Positions 51,286 through 60,786 of a stretch of 64,000 bases of DNA are shown here, in pieces; the stretch's first letter is position 1; each line of letters starts with the position of its first letter. Source of the DNA: Spirochaeta isovalerica (GTDB taxonomy: Bacteria > Spirochaetota > Spirochaetia > DSM-2461); contig NZ_JACHGJ010000008.1 in NCBI RefSeq assembly GCF_014207565.1, positions 62,001-126,000 of the forward strand, read 5' to 3'. Both the position numbers and the translations under genes were made by a program. A model generated the notes under the pieces. The model saw only the letters and a list, made by a program, of their open reading frames with translations, did no database searches and was not told the DNA's origin.

Positions 51286-52301
51286 AAAAGAAAGTTCTGA
51301 TTATAGATACGGGGGGCACCATCAGCCAGAAGCCCGACAATACGGGGGTTCTCAAGCCCGCTGTAAACGAATACATCGATATGGTTCCCAATCTCGAGAA
51401 TCTCGCCGATCTCTCCTTTACCAGAATGGACCGCATCGACAGCACCGATATGACGACGGAATACCGCGCGTCCATCGCTACGGAAATTTACAGACACCAC
51501 CACGAGTATGACGGCTTTGTCGTTCTCCACGGAACCGATACCATGGCCGACACGGCCTGCGCTCTCACTTATATGATCCAGAATCTCGGGAAGCCCATTG
51601 TCATAACCGGCGCCCAGCTTCCCATATTCTCCCCCGGTCCCGACGGCATCAACAATCTTTATTATTCCGTGGAGGCGGCGACAAGGGATATCGGCGAAAC
51701 GGTTATCTGTTTCGGCGACCGCATTTTGAGAGGATCCCGCGCGGTAAAGGAGAATACCCACGGCTTTAACGCCTTCTCCTCTCCCCGTTTGGCGCCTGTG
51801 GGAGAGCTGGGCGTTACCCTCAGCCTTCTGGATCACCGGATCAGGCGCTTTAAAGGCAATCCGGTTCTCTTTACCGATTTCGACTCGGGAATAGTCTATA
51901 TGCGGCAGACCTCCGGTTCTTCCATCGATGTTCTGGACCATCTTCTGGATGCCGATCTTTCGGGAATTGTTATCGGGGGATTCGGAACGGGAAACATCCA
52001 GTCGCGGCTCATCGATACGATGAAGAAGTTCAGCGACCGGGGTATCCCCATGGTCGTGGCCACAGTATGCCATAAAGGCAGCACGATGATTGACCAGTAT
52101 GCTGTCGGCAAGGCGGCTCATGAAGCGGGAGCTATAGAGGCCAAAGACCTGAGCCATCAGGCGGCTGTTCAAAAGCTCATGTATGCCTGCGGCAAAGTGA
52201 AAAAGGATTTCAGTTTATTGAATCCCAGGGATAAAAAAGAACTGATCTATTCCATTTTTACCACGCCCGTTGCCAGGGATATGGCTGAAATAGACGAATA
52301 A
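51282..52301 (+). CDS. L-asparaginase (type I-like)
   Basis: The 339-residue protein has the asparaginase motifs IIDTGGTISQK (catalytic Thr at the start) and VVLHGTDTMADTA, then FGDRILRGSRAVKENTHGFNAF in two parts. There is no signal peptide, so it is cytoplasmic. It hydrolyses asparagine to aspartate and ammonia. It is translated from an ATGA overlap with the GH18 gene, and asnS lies just upstream. Confidence 0.92.
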   Translation: MKKKVLIIDTGGTISQKPDNTGVLKPAVNEYIDMVPNLENLADLSFTRMDRIDSTDMTTEYRASIATEIYRHHHEYDGFVVLHGTDTMADTACALTYMIQNLGKPIVITGAQLPIFSPGPDGINNLYYSVEAATRDIGETVICFGDRILRGSRAVKENTHGFNAFSSPRLAPVGELGVTLSLLDHRIRRFKGNPVLFTDFDSGIVYMRQTSGSSIDVLDHLLDADLSGIVIGGFGTGNIQSRLIDTMKKFSDRGIPMVVATVCHKGSTMIDQYAVGKAAHEAGAIEAKDLSHQAAVQKLMYACGKVKKDFSLLNPRDKKELIYSIFTTPVARDMAEIDE

Positions 52302-52332
52302 AAAAAAGAGTGGTTTGCGCCACTCTTTTTTA
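52302..52332. terminator. Bidirectional terminator
   Basis: AAAAAGAGTGG and CCACTCTTTTT pair around the loop TTTGCG, with A-runs before and T-runs after. It separates the asparaginase gene from the convergent gene at 52347 and can serve both. Confidence 0.85.
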
Positions 52333-52346
52333 TTTGATCAGGAGAA

Positions 52347-52784
52347 TCAAGCTCCGGTTATTCCGGTAATTTTCGCCCCTGCGACTTTCACTCTGTTTCC
52401 CTCTGAATCGAGAGCGGTAAAAGAGATTCCTTTATTGGCGACTGTAAAAGTTCCGTTTTTAGTTTTAAGCTTTATTTTTGTAGGATCGGCTGAATTGAGA
52501 ATGGTATTTATTGCTTTAATCTGATCATCGGTATAAGCAATTTCCCCTCTCTTTCTACCGGATTTTTTCACATCTTCTTTTTTAACTTCACGAAATGATA
52601 AATACTTTTTGGCAACCCGTTTTGTATTGTATTTCAAACCTGCCAGATTAGTTTCAATAAGCATTTTCAAATCATCATCGGATAATTTATCAAACCATTC
52701 CTGAGTATAACTCCATTTATCATTTTCAAGATGAGTTTTAATAAACTCTGCTTTTTTCTCTTCAAAAGTTTTTCTTTTTGCCAT
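52347..52784 (-). CDS. Lysine-rich protein of unknown function
   Basis: The 145-residue basic protein has an N-terminal helical half (KTFEEKKAEFIKTHLEN, EWFDKLSDDDLKMLIE) and a C-terminal half of short strands (KLKTKNGTFTVANKGISF). It has no signal peptide. I recognise no family. It might bind nucleic acid, but nothing shows this directly. Confidence 0.65.
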   Translation of the reverse strand: MAKRKTFEEKKAEFIKTHLENDKWSYTQEWFDKLSDDDLKMLIETNLAGLKYNTKRVAKKYLSFREVKKEDVKKSGRKRGEIAYTDDQIKAINTILNSADPTKIKLKTKNGTFTVANKGISFTALDSEGNRVKVAGAKITGITGA

Positions 52785-52932
52785 TTTGTGCCTCTTGTTT
52801 TTAATACTGTTGTTTTAAAAGATAAACCAAGAGCAATAAAGAGTCAAAATGTTTAATACGATAACATATTAAAAAGATTTGAAATCCTTATTAATTGTTA
52901 AATTAAAAGAATAAAATGAAATCTTCCCACAC

Positions 52933-54126
52933 TCAGAGATCCATGCTCAATTCATAAAAATCATTCACTTTTCTGGCGGAAAAAACTCTTTTCTTACTGT
53001 GAAACCTGTGCAGTTCTTTTTCATAATAGAACTCCAGTCTTTCATGAAGCTGCACATTCATTCCCGAAATGCCTTCCAGTTTGTAAATGAAAAGATATCC
53101 GCTTTCATCGCGATATTCGATTTTATCTTTGTAAAAATATAAGCAGCCCTTTCCTTTTTTGCGGAAAGCGCCTTTTTCATCGGGCATGGAATGAATAAGA
53201 TTGCAATCGGAAAAGATCGGTTCTTCGCCATGATCTTTCTGGAGAATCTTTACCGCTTCTCCTTTCTGCCATTTATTCCATTCCGCCATATTATCAAAAT
53301 GATCTTTGCCTTTTAAAGCGCGAAAATGTCCTTCTTCCGTATAGTGAACCGAGTATCCGCATTTGCTGCAACTGAAGTCATTTCCTTTGGATTTAAATGA
53401 ACTGATGGAATGGCATTCCGGACAAAGATAAACAATCTGTTCGATGTTTTCCGCTCTTTTTCGGCTTTTGAATTTGACACCTTTTAATGTTTCAGATGTA
53501 AACTCATTATGATCCAGCGCTTCTTTCAAAGCTGAGGAAATTTCACTTATCTTCATTCTTCCCGGACGCTGTCCATCGAAGAGAATTTTATAAGTGATGA
53601 CCACTTTGCCGCGGCGCAATGATGTTCCCCATCGCGGGTCCATAAGATACGCGCCTTCCAGCAGAGGAACCACGACGGGAACATTGAGCATGCGCACCAG
53701 CTTGGCCGTGGATTCAATCAGAGGAAGGGTTTCGCCGTCCCAGTTTCTCAGACCTTCGGGAAAAATTCCCACGACCCGGCCCGCTCTGGAAGCATCGGTC
53801 ATCTTCTTGACTGATTTCAGATCATTCGTGTTTTTCGTTATGGGGATGGCGCCGGTCTGCCCGAGCAGAAAACGCATCAGGGGGGAACGGAACTGAGTGT
53901 CGGAAACCACATAGTGGAACTTTTCCTTTACCGGCGCATTGAGAAAAAAGGGATCAAAAAAACCGCTGTGGTTCGGCAGGACCAGATAGGGCTTCTCCAG
54001 CTTATCCACCGCCTCCTTATTGACCCAGCTTACCCTGTAATAGGGCATAACGACATTTTTAACCAGACTTCTCAGGAATTTGTAAAGCAGGGATTCCCTA
54101 TAATCCTTTGTATAATCTTCTGACAA
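52933..54126 (-). CDS. PlsC-type acyltransferase fused to a zinc ribbon and a PH/GRAM-like domain
   Basis: Of 397 residues, the first 220 are a PlsC acyltransferase: VLPNHSGFFDPFF (NHx4D) and GIFPEGLRNWDG. Residues about 232-260 form a zinc ribbon with CPECHS and CSKCGYS. The C-terminal 100 residues look like a PH/GRAM-type domain (KGCLYFYKDKIEYRDESG, LFIYKLEGISGMNV). It should acylate a lysolipid at the membrane, with the tail perhaps sensing lipid or a partner. This fusion is unlike the short plsC at 23338-23973. Confidence 0.8.
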   Translation of the reverse strand: MSEDYTKDYRESLLYKFLRSLVKNVVMPYYRVSWVNKEAVDKLEKPYLVLPNHSGFFDPFFLNAPVKEKFHYVVSDTQFRSPLMRFLLGQTGAIPITKNTNDLKSVKKMTDASRAGRVVGIFPEGLRNWDGETLPLIESTAKLVRMLNVPVVVPLLEGAYLMDPRWGTSLRRGKVVITYKILFDGQRPGRMKISEISSALKEALDHNEFTSETLKGVKFKSRKRAENIEQIVYLCPECHSISSFKSKGNDFSCSKCGYSVHYTEEGHFRALKGKDHFDNMAEWNKWQKGEAVKILQKDHGEEPIFSDCNLIHSMPDEKGAFRKKGKGCLYFYKDKIEYRDESGYLFIYKLEGISGMNVQLHERLEFYYEKELHRFHSKKRVFSARKVNDFYELSMDL

Positions 54127-54214
54127 AACTTTAACCTTTTACAAATATGTTATATAGTTAATTATATATACTATATGTAAAAATAGAAATACAATGAATT
54201 ACATTGGAGTCGAT

Positions 54215-55642
54215 ATGATTTTTTCATGGACCTTTTTTATCGATATCGGGATTATATCCCTTGCTCTGCTGACTGCCACCTGGCTGAGAAGCAAAATTGT
54301 TTTTTTTCAGAAATTCCTTATCCCCAATTCCATTATCGCCGGTTTTTTACTGCTTCCCCTCTATAATTTTGTTCTGCCCGGTTTGGGAATTTCCTCTATG
54401 GGACTGGGAGAATTAGCCTATCATATGCTCAGCATTTCCTTCATTGCCATAACTTTGCGAACCAACAAATGGAAAAACAGAAAAAGAGGGAAAAACATTT
54501 ACGCCACCTCCGTAGTTATCATCAGCCAGATGATTCTGCAGGTCATTATCGGCATCGGCGTTACTCTGGTTTTCATTTACACTGTGCGCCCCGAACTTTT
54601 TCATTCTTTCGGGTACCTTCTGCCGCTGGGATTTGCCCAGGGACCGGGACAGGCCTACGCCATAGGCGAGAGCTGGAAGAACTTCGGCATACAGGATGCC
54701 GGATCCATTGGACTGACCTTTGCCGCCATAGGATTTATCTTCTGCAGCATCGGAGGCATCTACCTCATCAATTACGGTGTAAAAAAAGGATGGATTACAC
54801 AGGAACAACTCGATCAGCTGAAAAAGGACCGTTCCCGTACGGGTATCTATAAAACAGAAAGCGAGAAACCTGTTGGAGCCTACCTCTCCACCCAGTCGGA
54901 AGCCATCGATTCCATGACGCTCCATGTCGGACTGGTTTTCTTCACCTATCTGTTTACTTTCCTCATGCTCAAACTGATCGGTTTCCTTCTTTCTTTCGCC
55001 GGGCCTCTTGGTATGGAACTGGCGGAAAATTTCTGGGGCATAAGCTTCGTTTTTGCGGCGCTTAGCGGCATCATCGTAAAAAACCTTCTGAAACTGTTAA
55101 AACTCCAGTACATTGTAGACAACCACAGCATGCACCGTATTTCCGGAGTGTCTATCGATGTCATGGTAACCAGCGCCATCGCTGCCATCTCCCTTGTTAT
55201 CGTTATGAACTACTGGTTCCCCATACTCGTAGCAGTCCTGCTCGGCGGTGCGGTCACGATTATAACGACCCCCTGGATGTGCTCCCGCATGTTTACCGAT
55301 TACCCGTTTATCCGCATGATTCTTCTCTTCGGTGTGTCGACGGGAACGCTCTCCACCGGCCTGGCACTTCTCAGAGTTGTCGATCCGGATTTTGAAACTC
55401 CTGTCGCGGAAGATTACAGCTATGCCTCGGGTCTGACGTTCTTTATGTTCATACCCTTTATTCTGACGATTAATTTTCCCTCCAAGGCGTTTCAGACAGG
55501 CGATCCCAAATGGATGTATATGTCCTTCGCGGTAATCGCCGCCTATGTTCTGTTTATGCTGGTATCCATTTTCCTCATTTCCGGCCGAAAACTCTTAAAG
55601 GGCAAACGGACCATGTGGAATACATTGCTGATTCAGAAATAA
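54215..55642 (+). CDS. GltS-type sodium:glutamate symporter-like transporter
   Basis: The 475-residue protein has 10-12 membrane helices. The conserved PLGFAQGPGQAYAIGES matches the GltS re-entrant loop, and a related GVSTGTLSTGLALLRVVDP lies in the second half. It probably takes up glutamate or a similar anion with sodium. The start at 54215 follows GGAG at good spacing; the frame opens at 54194. Confidence 0.82.
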   Translation: MIFSWTFFIDIGIISLALLTATWLRSKIVFFQKFLIPNSIIAGFLLLPLYNFVLPGLGISSMGLGELAYHMLSISFIAITLRTNKWKNRKRGKNIYATSVVIISQMILQVIIGIGVTLVFIYTVRPELFHSFGYLLPLGFAQGPGQAYAIGESWKNFGIQDAGSIGLTFAAIGFIFCSIGGIYLINYGVKKGWITQEQLDQLKKDRSRTGIYKTESEKPVGAYLSTQSEAIDSMTLHVGLVFFTYLFTFLMLKLIGFLLSFAGPLGMELAENFWGISFVFAALSGIIVKNLLKLLKLQYIVDNHSMHRISGVSIDVMVTSAIAAISLVIVMNYWFPILVAVLLGGAVTIITTPWMCSRMFTDYPFIRMILLFGVSTGTLSTGLALLRVVDPDFETPVAEDYSYASGLTFFMFIPFILTINFPSKAFQTGDPKWMYMSFAVIAAYVLFMLVSIFLISGRKLLKGKRTMWNTLLIQK

Positions 55643-55647
55643 GAATC

Positions 55648-58600
55648 TCAGCCGTTGAGAACTCTGTCTATCATATGGCTTAATTCATCAATCCTGTAGG
55701 GCTTCTGGATAAATCCATTGAGGCCCAGGGATACCAGATCTTCATAGGATTCTTTGCTGACAAAACCGGATACCAGTATTATTTTCAGATTCCTGTCGAT
55801 TTTGCGAAGTATTTTAAATGTGTCCCGGCCGTTCATTTCCGGCATAATCATATCGGTGAGAACAAGCCTGATTTCATTTTTATTTTTTATGAATATTTCG
55901 ATGGCTTCCCTTCCGTTCTCCGCCAGCAGGACATCATAACCGAGATCGGTCAGCAAATCATGGCCGATGTTTCTGTTAAACTCATCATCATCGATAAGAA
56001 GAATCAAACCGGAGCCTTTGATCGTCCCTCTGCTGTTATCACCGCCGGACACCCTTTGCCGGCTGCAGGGAAGTATGAGGTGGAATGACGTTCCCTCCCC
56101 TTCCTGACTGTACACGGAGATTTCTCCATGATGTTCCTGAATTGTTCCATAAACGGAAGAAAGCCCCAGCCCGGTTCCTTTACCGCGCTTTTTGGTTGTA
56201 AAAAAAGGCTCAAATATCTTTTTCTGGATTCTCAAGGGGATTCCCGTACCGGTATCAACGACTTCCAGTCGGATATATTCACCGGGAGACAGTTCAAAGG
56301 CGCTGTTCCTGCAATACCTATCATCCAGTTGAACATTCGCAGTGATAATTGTGATGGATCCCCCGTCGGGCATGGCGTGTCCCGCATTGATGCAAAGATT
56401 CATGAGACTGTTTTCCAGTGATGAATAATCGGCTTCGACAAGAAAGTTACCAGCCTCTTTCTCCACATTTATGGCCACTTTTTTATCTATGGTCCTCTTG
56501 AGAATCGAGACGGCTTCATCAATCAGTTCGTGTAAATTCACAGTGTGGAAATCGACTTTCCCTTTTCGGGAGAAAGTCAGCAGCTTGGCTGTCAGATCGG
56601 CGGCCCGCACAGCCGCCTGGAGGATCATATTGACGTATTTCTCTCCTTTCTCATCCAGGGAAACAGATGAATCGCTCAGGAGTTGCGCCGCTCCGATAAT
56701 GCCGCTCAATGTATTATTAAAATCATGAGCCATTCCCCCTGCCAGCTGTCCCAGAGCATCCATCTTACCCTGATGCTGAAGCTGCTCTTCAAGATCTTTA
56801 CGCTTTTCTTCCTCTTCCAGTCTCCTGGAAATGTCTTCTTTCACACTGACATAATGAGAAATGGCCCCGCCTGCATCAAAAACAGGGGCTATGACAGCAT
56901 CTTCCCAGTACAGTTCTCCATTTCTCTTCCTGTTGTGAAATATTCCTTTCCAGGTATTCCCGGAACTGATTGTCCCCCACATTTCCTTATACTGTTCTTC
57001 CGAAGTTTCTCCGGACTTGAGAATCTTCGGGTTCTTTCCAAGAAGCTCATCCTCTCCATACCCGGTTATATTGCAGAATTTTCTGTTTACGTAGACGATC
57101 CGGCCGGCTTTATCGGTAATGACGATGGAAACAGGACTCTGCTCCAGAGCCGTTTCAAGATTGCGCAATCTCTTTTCACGTTCCTCCAGAGCCGTTTCCG
57201 TCCGTTTTTTGACAATGGTGTCCCAGGCCAGATCGGCCAGATCGTTGACAGTCTTCAAATCATCCTCATTGTAGAGCTCTTCCTTATTTCCGACCCCCAG
57301 AATGGCCACGATTTTCTTATTGCGGAAGACAGGCACCACAAGTTCCCTGAGCACAGGAGCATGTCCTTCGGGCAGTCCTTTTCGTCCCGCGACAGTCTGG
57401 TAATCATTATGGATAACAGGCTTTCTTTCGCGGACACATTCGACCCAGATTCCCGCATCGTCTATGGCATAGTGCCTTTCAGGTCCTTTTTTACCGATTT
57501 TGCACATTGTCTGCAGCGTATTGGTGGACCATGTCTGTAGAGTCACATTTTTCTGATCTCTGTCTACAAAATGGAAAAATCCCATGCGGCTGCCTGTAAG
57601 AGCCTCCGCTTCGTCGAGAAAGTATCGAAGCAGTTCTTCCAGAGTATGCCTACCGGCAAAATCGTTAAACTTCCATCTTGCCTGCTCCATTTTCTCTTCT
57701 TTGACCCTTTCCGTAATATTTTCAACGACGAGAAGGACCCGTTCGACACTTTCATCTTTTGTAAATAGAGGAACCGTCTTGTATTGGAAGTACTGTCCTT
57801 TACGGCTCAATTCGAAATGTTTCTGTTTTCCGAGAAAAGCATCATTGATTCTGGCAATGATTTCATCTTTCATTTCACCGAACAGTTCCTCCAGAGTGTC
57901 ATATCCCTCAGTTGCCTCCCTGTTACGCGTAGAGAAACTGATTGTTAAGTTTTTCTCTACAATCAGCAAATAGGATTCGGGATAATTTTTCGCCATGGTC
58001 ATGAGGATAAACTCGTTCTGCCTACGCCTTTCCTCTTCATTTTCCAGCATGCTGTAGAAGAGATTCTGTGGCTTTAAAATTCCCGTAACCAGAATGGCTT
58101 TGTAAAAAAAGATAAAAGAGAACAGTTTGAATGCATGACCTATAAAATTGAATATCCCGTATGCGCTGACATAAAATGTGAATGACAGTTCGGAAAGAAT
58201 ACTCAGAGTCATCATGATGATAATCATTTTATAGACTTCCCGGTTCATCATCTTCTTATGGCGAATAGCAAAAAAGATCGCCAGCAGGAATATAAATGAG
58301 ATTAGATACTCGCTGTAGACTTTGAAAGGAGTCAGCCCGACCCCTTCGATAAAACAGACCGGAAATATCTGCCAGTAAAAGAGAACCAGCATAAGAAAAA
58401 GCGATGTGAAAAAGAGGAATACGAAAATATTATGAGCTTTCGTCATCTTTCCTGCAAAAATGAATGCGGCCAGAAAAGCAAGGCTCTCCATATACCGGCT
58501 GACAATCCAAAGCTGCGTTGCCAGATTTCCATTTAACTGTTCAACAATGATATTCATTCCCGTATAGGAAAGTGTGTGCAGCAAATCAAAAAAACCGATA

Positions 58601-58833
58601 AATAATGAAGCGGTTCCGATAATTATGACAAAAGGCGAATGGATATAACTCCTGGCATTCCAGACAAGAAAAAAAACGCTGCCGGCGACAATAATCGAAA
58701 AAAGTTCCACGAGACTGTGAAAGAGAAGATAGTTTATTTGCGAAGAAACAAAAAGCGCTATCAGAAGGAAAAGCACCAATAAGATGTAATGAGACCGGAT
58801 CAGCTTCATTATAATGTCTCTATAATGATACAT
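55648..58833 (-). CDS. Hybrid histidine kinase: MASE3-PAS-GAF-PAS-HisKA-HATPase-REC
   Basis: The 1061-residue protein has an N-terminal 7-8 helix MASE3-like sensor (LLFHSLVELFSIIVAG, GFFDLLHTLSYTGM) and a PAS domain near 290-370. A GAF-like domain follows at about 385-545, then a PAS/PAC with ITDKAGRIVYVNRKF. HisKA carries GGMAHDFNNTLSGIIG, and the HATPase has DTGTGIPLRIQKKIFEPFF. The C-terminal receiver is LVLTDMIMPEMNGRD. The start at 58833 follows AAGGA; ATG 58809 is an alternative. The signal is unknown. It is likely phosphorylated on both His and Asp and may pass on to an HPt protein elsewhere. Confidence 0.9.
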   Translation of the reverse strand: MYHYRDIIMKLIRSHYILLVLFLLIALFVSSQINYLLFHSLVELFSIIVAGSVFFLVWNARSYIHSPFVIIIGTASLFIGFFDLLHTLSYTGMNIIVEQLNGNLATQLWIVSRYMESLAFLAAFIFAGKMTKAHNIFVFLFFTSLFLMLVLFYWQIFPVCFIEGVGLTPFKVYSEYLISFIFLLAIFFAIRHKKMMNREVYKMIIIMMTLSILSELSFTFYVSAYGIFNFIGHAFKLFSFIFFYKAILVTGILKPQNLFYSMLENEEERRRQNEFILMTMAKNYPESYLLIVEKNLTISFSTRNREATEGYDTLEELFGEMKDEIIARINDAFLGKQKHFELSRKGQYFQYKTVPLFTKDESVERVLLVVENITERVKEEKMEQARWKFNDFAGRHTLEELLRYFLDEAEALTGSRMGFFHFVDRDQKNVTLQTWSTNTLQTMCKIGKKGPERHYAIDDAGIWVECVRERKPVIHNDYQTVAGRKGLPEGHAPVLRELVVPVFRNKKIVAILGVGNKEELYNEDDLKTVNDLADLAWDTIVKKRTETALEEREKRLRNLETALEQSPVSIVITDKAGRIVYVNRKFCNITGYGEDELLGKNPKILKSGETSEEQYKEMWGTISSGNTWKGIFHNRKRNGELYWEDAVIAPVFDAGGAISHYVSVKEDISRRLEEEEKRKDLEEQLQHQGKMDALGQLAGGMAHDFNNTLSGIIGAAQLLSDSSVSLDEKGEKYVNMILQAAVRAADLTAKLLTFSRKGKVDFHTVNLHELIDEAVSILKRTIDKKVAINVEKEAGNFLVEADYSSLENSLMNLCINAGHAMPDGGSITIITANVQLDDRYCRNSAFELSPGEYIRLEVVDTGTGIPLRIQKKIFEPFFTTKKRGKGTGLGLSSVYGTIQEHHGEISVYSQEGEGTSFHLILPCSRQRVSGGDNSRGTIKGSGLILLIDDDEFNRNIGHDLLTDLGYDVLLAENGREAIEIFIKNKNEIRLVLTDMIMPEMNGRDTFKILRKIDRNLKIILVSGFVSKESYEDLVSLGLNGFIQKPYRIDELSHMIDRVLNG

Positions 58834-58904
58834 ACAGTCCTTGCAGAATATATAATTTATTTTTGTACTTTATAAATTATGTCGAACCGTCCGGTCTTTG
58901 CAAA

Positions 58905-59627
58905 CTATTTCATGATTTGGAATGTAAAAACATTTCTTTTGCACACTTCGATGCAGCGGCCGCAGAGAATGCAGTTGGCATCGTTCAATTTTCCTTTTTT
59001 TCCATATGATTCGACGGGTAGACTCATAGGACAGACTGAAGAACAACGGCCGCAGGAAACACACTTTTCCGGATCTGTCTTAATTTTCAATGAAGGAATT
59101 CTGAAAATTTCCCCTGTTTTCTTTCCCAGCACCATGAAGGGAGCCATCCAGCAGATTGTATGGCAGGCAGCCCTCCTTCCGAAAATCATGGACATCAGAT
59201 AAAAAACGAGAATGACGATTCCATAAATAACTGCATCGGCAAAACGGGTAAGAGATACTCCGTATTCCGTCTGATAGAAAAAATCCGCCCCCTGTATCCC
59301 TCCGGCTCTGCGGAAAAGAAAAAGGACAAGCAAGAGCCATGGAATCCAAACCAGGTATTTAATCCAGGAAATAGACCTGACTTTAACAGCTTTTGTTCTG
59401 CTTTGCCCCGCTATATCCTGAATAACCCCGGCCGGACAAATCCATGAACAGAAAAGCCGGCCCGTTACAAGAGAAGAAAGGAAAAGAAAGAGAAATAAGA
59501 TCAGGCTGCCGGCAATAAGGCCTTCCGATGCCCCCTGCATAGGCAGAACCGGCGAGAAATAATAAAAAGTCAGGGGAAAGAGAATAAGGGACAATAAAGA
59601 AACCGCATTACGTATCTTCCGGTACAT
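58905..59627 (-). CDS. NapH/NosR-like 4Fe-4S membrane protein
   Basis: The 240-residue protein has four membrane helices with the periplasm-facing motifs RLFCSWICPAGVIQD and CHTICWMAPF, then a cytoplasmic ferredoxin pair CVSCGRCSSVCP and CILCGRCIEVC. This matches the polyferredoxin membrane electron carriers (NapH/YccM type). It moves electrons across or along the inner membrane. The partner is not evident, and no nap or nos genes are nearby. Confidence 0.85.
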   Translation of the reverse strand: MYRKIRNAVSLLSLILFPLTFYYFSPVLPMQGASEGLIAGSLILFLFLFLSSLVTGRLFCSWICPAGVIQDIAGQSRTKAVKVRSISWIKYLVWIPWLLLVLFLFRRAGGIQGADFFYQTEYGVSLTRFADAVIYGIVILVFYLMSMIFGRRAACHTICWMAPFMVLGKKTGEIFRIPSLKIKTDPEKCVSCGRCSSVCPMSLPVESYGKKGKLNDANCILCGRCIEVCKRNVFTFQIMK

Positions 59628-59717
59628 TTTGATAACCTCCGTTTCTCCTATCTTCAGCCGTAACAGACAAAGATAAAATAGAGGAAACCACTCAAATCGC
59701 CCTCTGGGTGTTTTCCC

Positions 59718-60635
59718 CTACCCCTTTTCCCAGCTGTGCAGCATATGGATAAGCTGCCCGCGTGCTGAAACATCCGTTTTCCGGTAAATGTTGTAGAGGT
59801 GGTTTTCCACTGTTTTGACAGAAATGCATAACTGATCGGCAATCTCCCTGTTACTTAATCCTTCCAGAAGTTTGTTAACCAGTTCCGTTTCTCTTTCTGA
59901 AATATTATAAGTCTGCCGGAAGCGGTCGGTGACTCCCGATTCATCCGCCAGAGGGTCTCTGTTGAGAAAAGAACCGGCAAAAAGAAAACTGCCCGCATTG
60001 ATAGTCATAAGATAGACGGGCAGACTGAAATTATCGAGAAAAGAGAGGGATTGTATGGGGATTGAAGTTATCATCATATCCAATACGAGCAGCGGCACAA
60101 AAGCTGCCGAGGCGATAATAAAAAACAGAATCGATTTTTTCAGGAGCCTATCCCGGATCGTTCTTCTCCTCAATCCGGCGACGATCAGCCAGAACACAAT
60201 CGTTATAACCAGCATGGCACCCATAAGGGGAAGAAAACGGGTAAAGCCGGGCAGAAGATAGGAGATGACAATACCGGCAATAAACAGACTGTTCCAGAGC
60301 CAGACAAGTTTCCAGGCCGATGGCGGGAGAGAGAGATTAATCAGCGCCGCCATGAAATAGGGGAGCACGATAATATTGATGGTGCTTCCCGCTGACTGCA
60401 AAAGGAGAAGAAAAGGCTCAACTGACTCCCGGGACAAACCGGGGATCCGGATCAGCGCGCTGGACCAGAACCCTGTAGAAATAAGAAAAAGAGACAGGAT
60501 AAAAAGCAGCATAAACCTGACGATCCGCGTCCTGAACTGCATATAGACTATCGAAACGGCACCGAGCGAAAAAGCCCCGGATAAAATGGAAATGGTCGCC
60601 AGCACAAAAGAACTCACATTCATATCCATCATCAT
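59718..60635 (-). CDS. Membrane-bound LuxR-family regulator
   Basis: The 305-residue protein has seven or so membrane helices followed by a C-terminal LuxR helix-turn-helix: NISERETELVNKLLEGLSNREIA then DQLCISVKTVENHLYNIYRK (two parts). The start is one of the ATGs at 60629-60635; no clear ribosome site was seen. The frame is open to 60863 but would cross the terminator of the upstream operon. The input may be a membrane or small-molecule signal. It lies 91 bp before the iron-sulfur membrane protein on the same strand and could control it. Confidence 0.82.
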   Translation of the reverse strand: MMMDMNVSSFVLATISILSGAFSLGAVSIVYMQFRTRIVRFMLLFILSLFLISTGFWSSALIRIPGLSRESVEPFLLLLQSAGSTINIIVLPYFMAALINLSLPPSAWKLVWLWNSLFIAGIVISYLLPGFTRFLPLMGAMLVITIVFWLIVAGLRRRTIRDRLLKKSILFFIIASAAFVPLLVLDMMITSIPIQSLSFLDNFSLPVYLMTINAGSFLFAGSFLNRDPLADESGVTDRFRQTYNISERETELVNKLLEGLSNREIADQLCISVKTVENHLYNIYRKTDVSARGQLIHMLHSWEKG

Positions 60636-60752
60636 ACGCACGAACCGGGCATCTATCAATCTCAAATATGCCGGGGAAAAGAGACCGGAGCCCTTATCGG
60701 CTGTCGATTGGACGCTTGAAATACCTGAGTCACCGCAGGCTTCTGCATATGG

Positions 60753-60782
60753 TGAAAAAAAAGCCCCCGATTTCGGGGGCTG
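60753..60782 (-). terminator. Terminator of the 2-oxoacid oxidoreductase operon
   Basis: On the minus strand AGCCCCCGA-AAT-CGGGGGCT is followed by a run of eight Ts. It stands 5 bp after the gamma-subunit stop. Confidence 0.9.
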
Positions 60783-60786
60783 AAGA

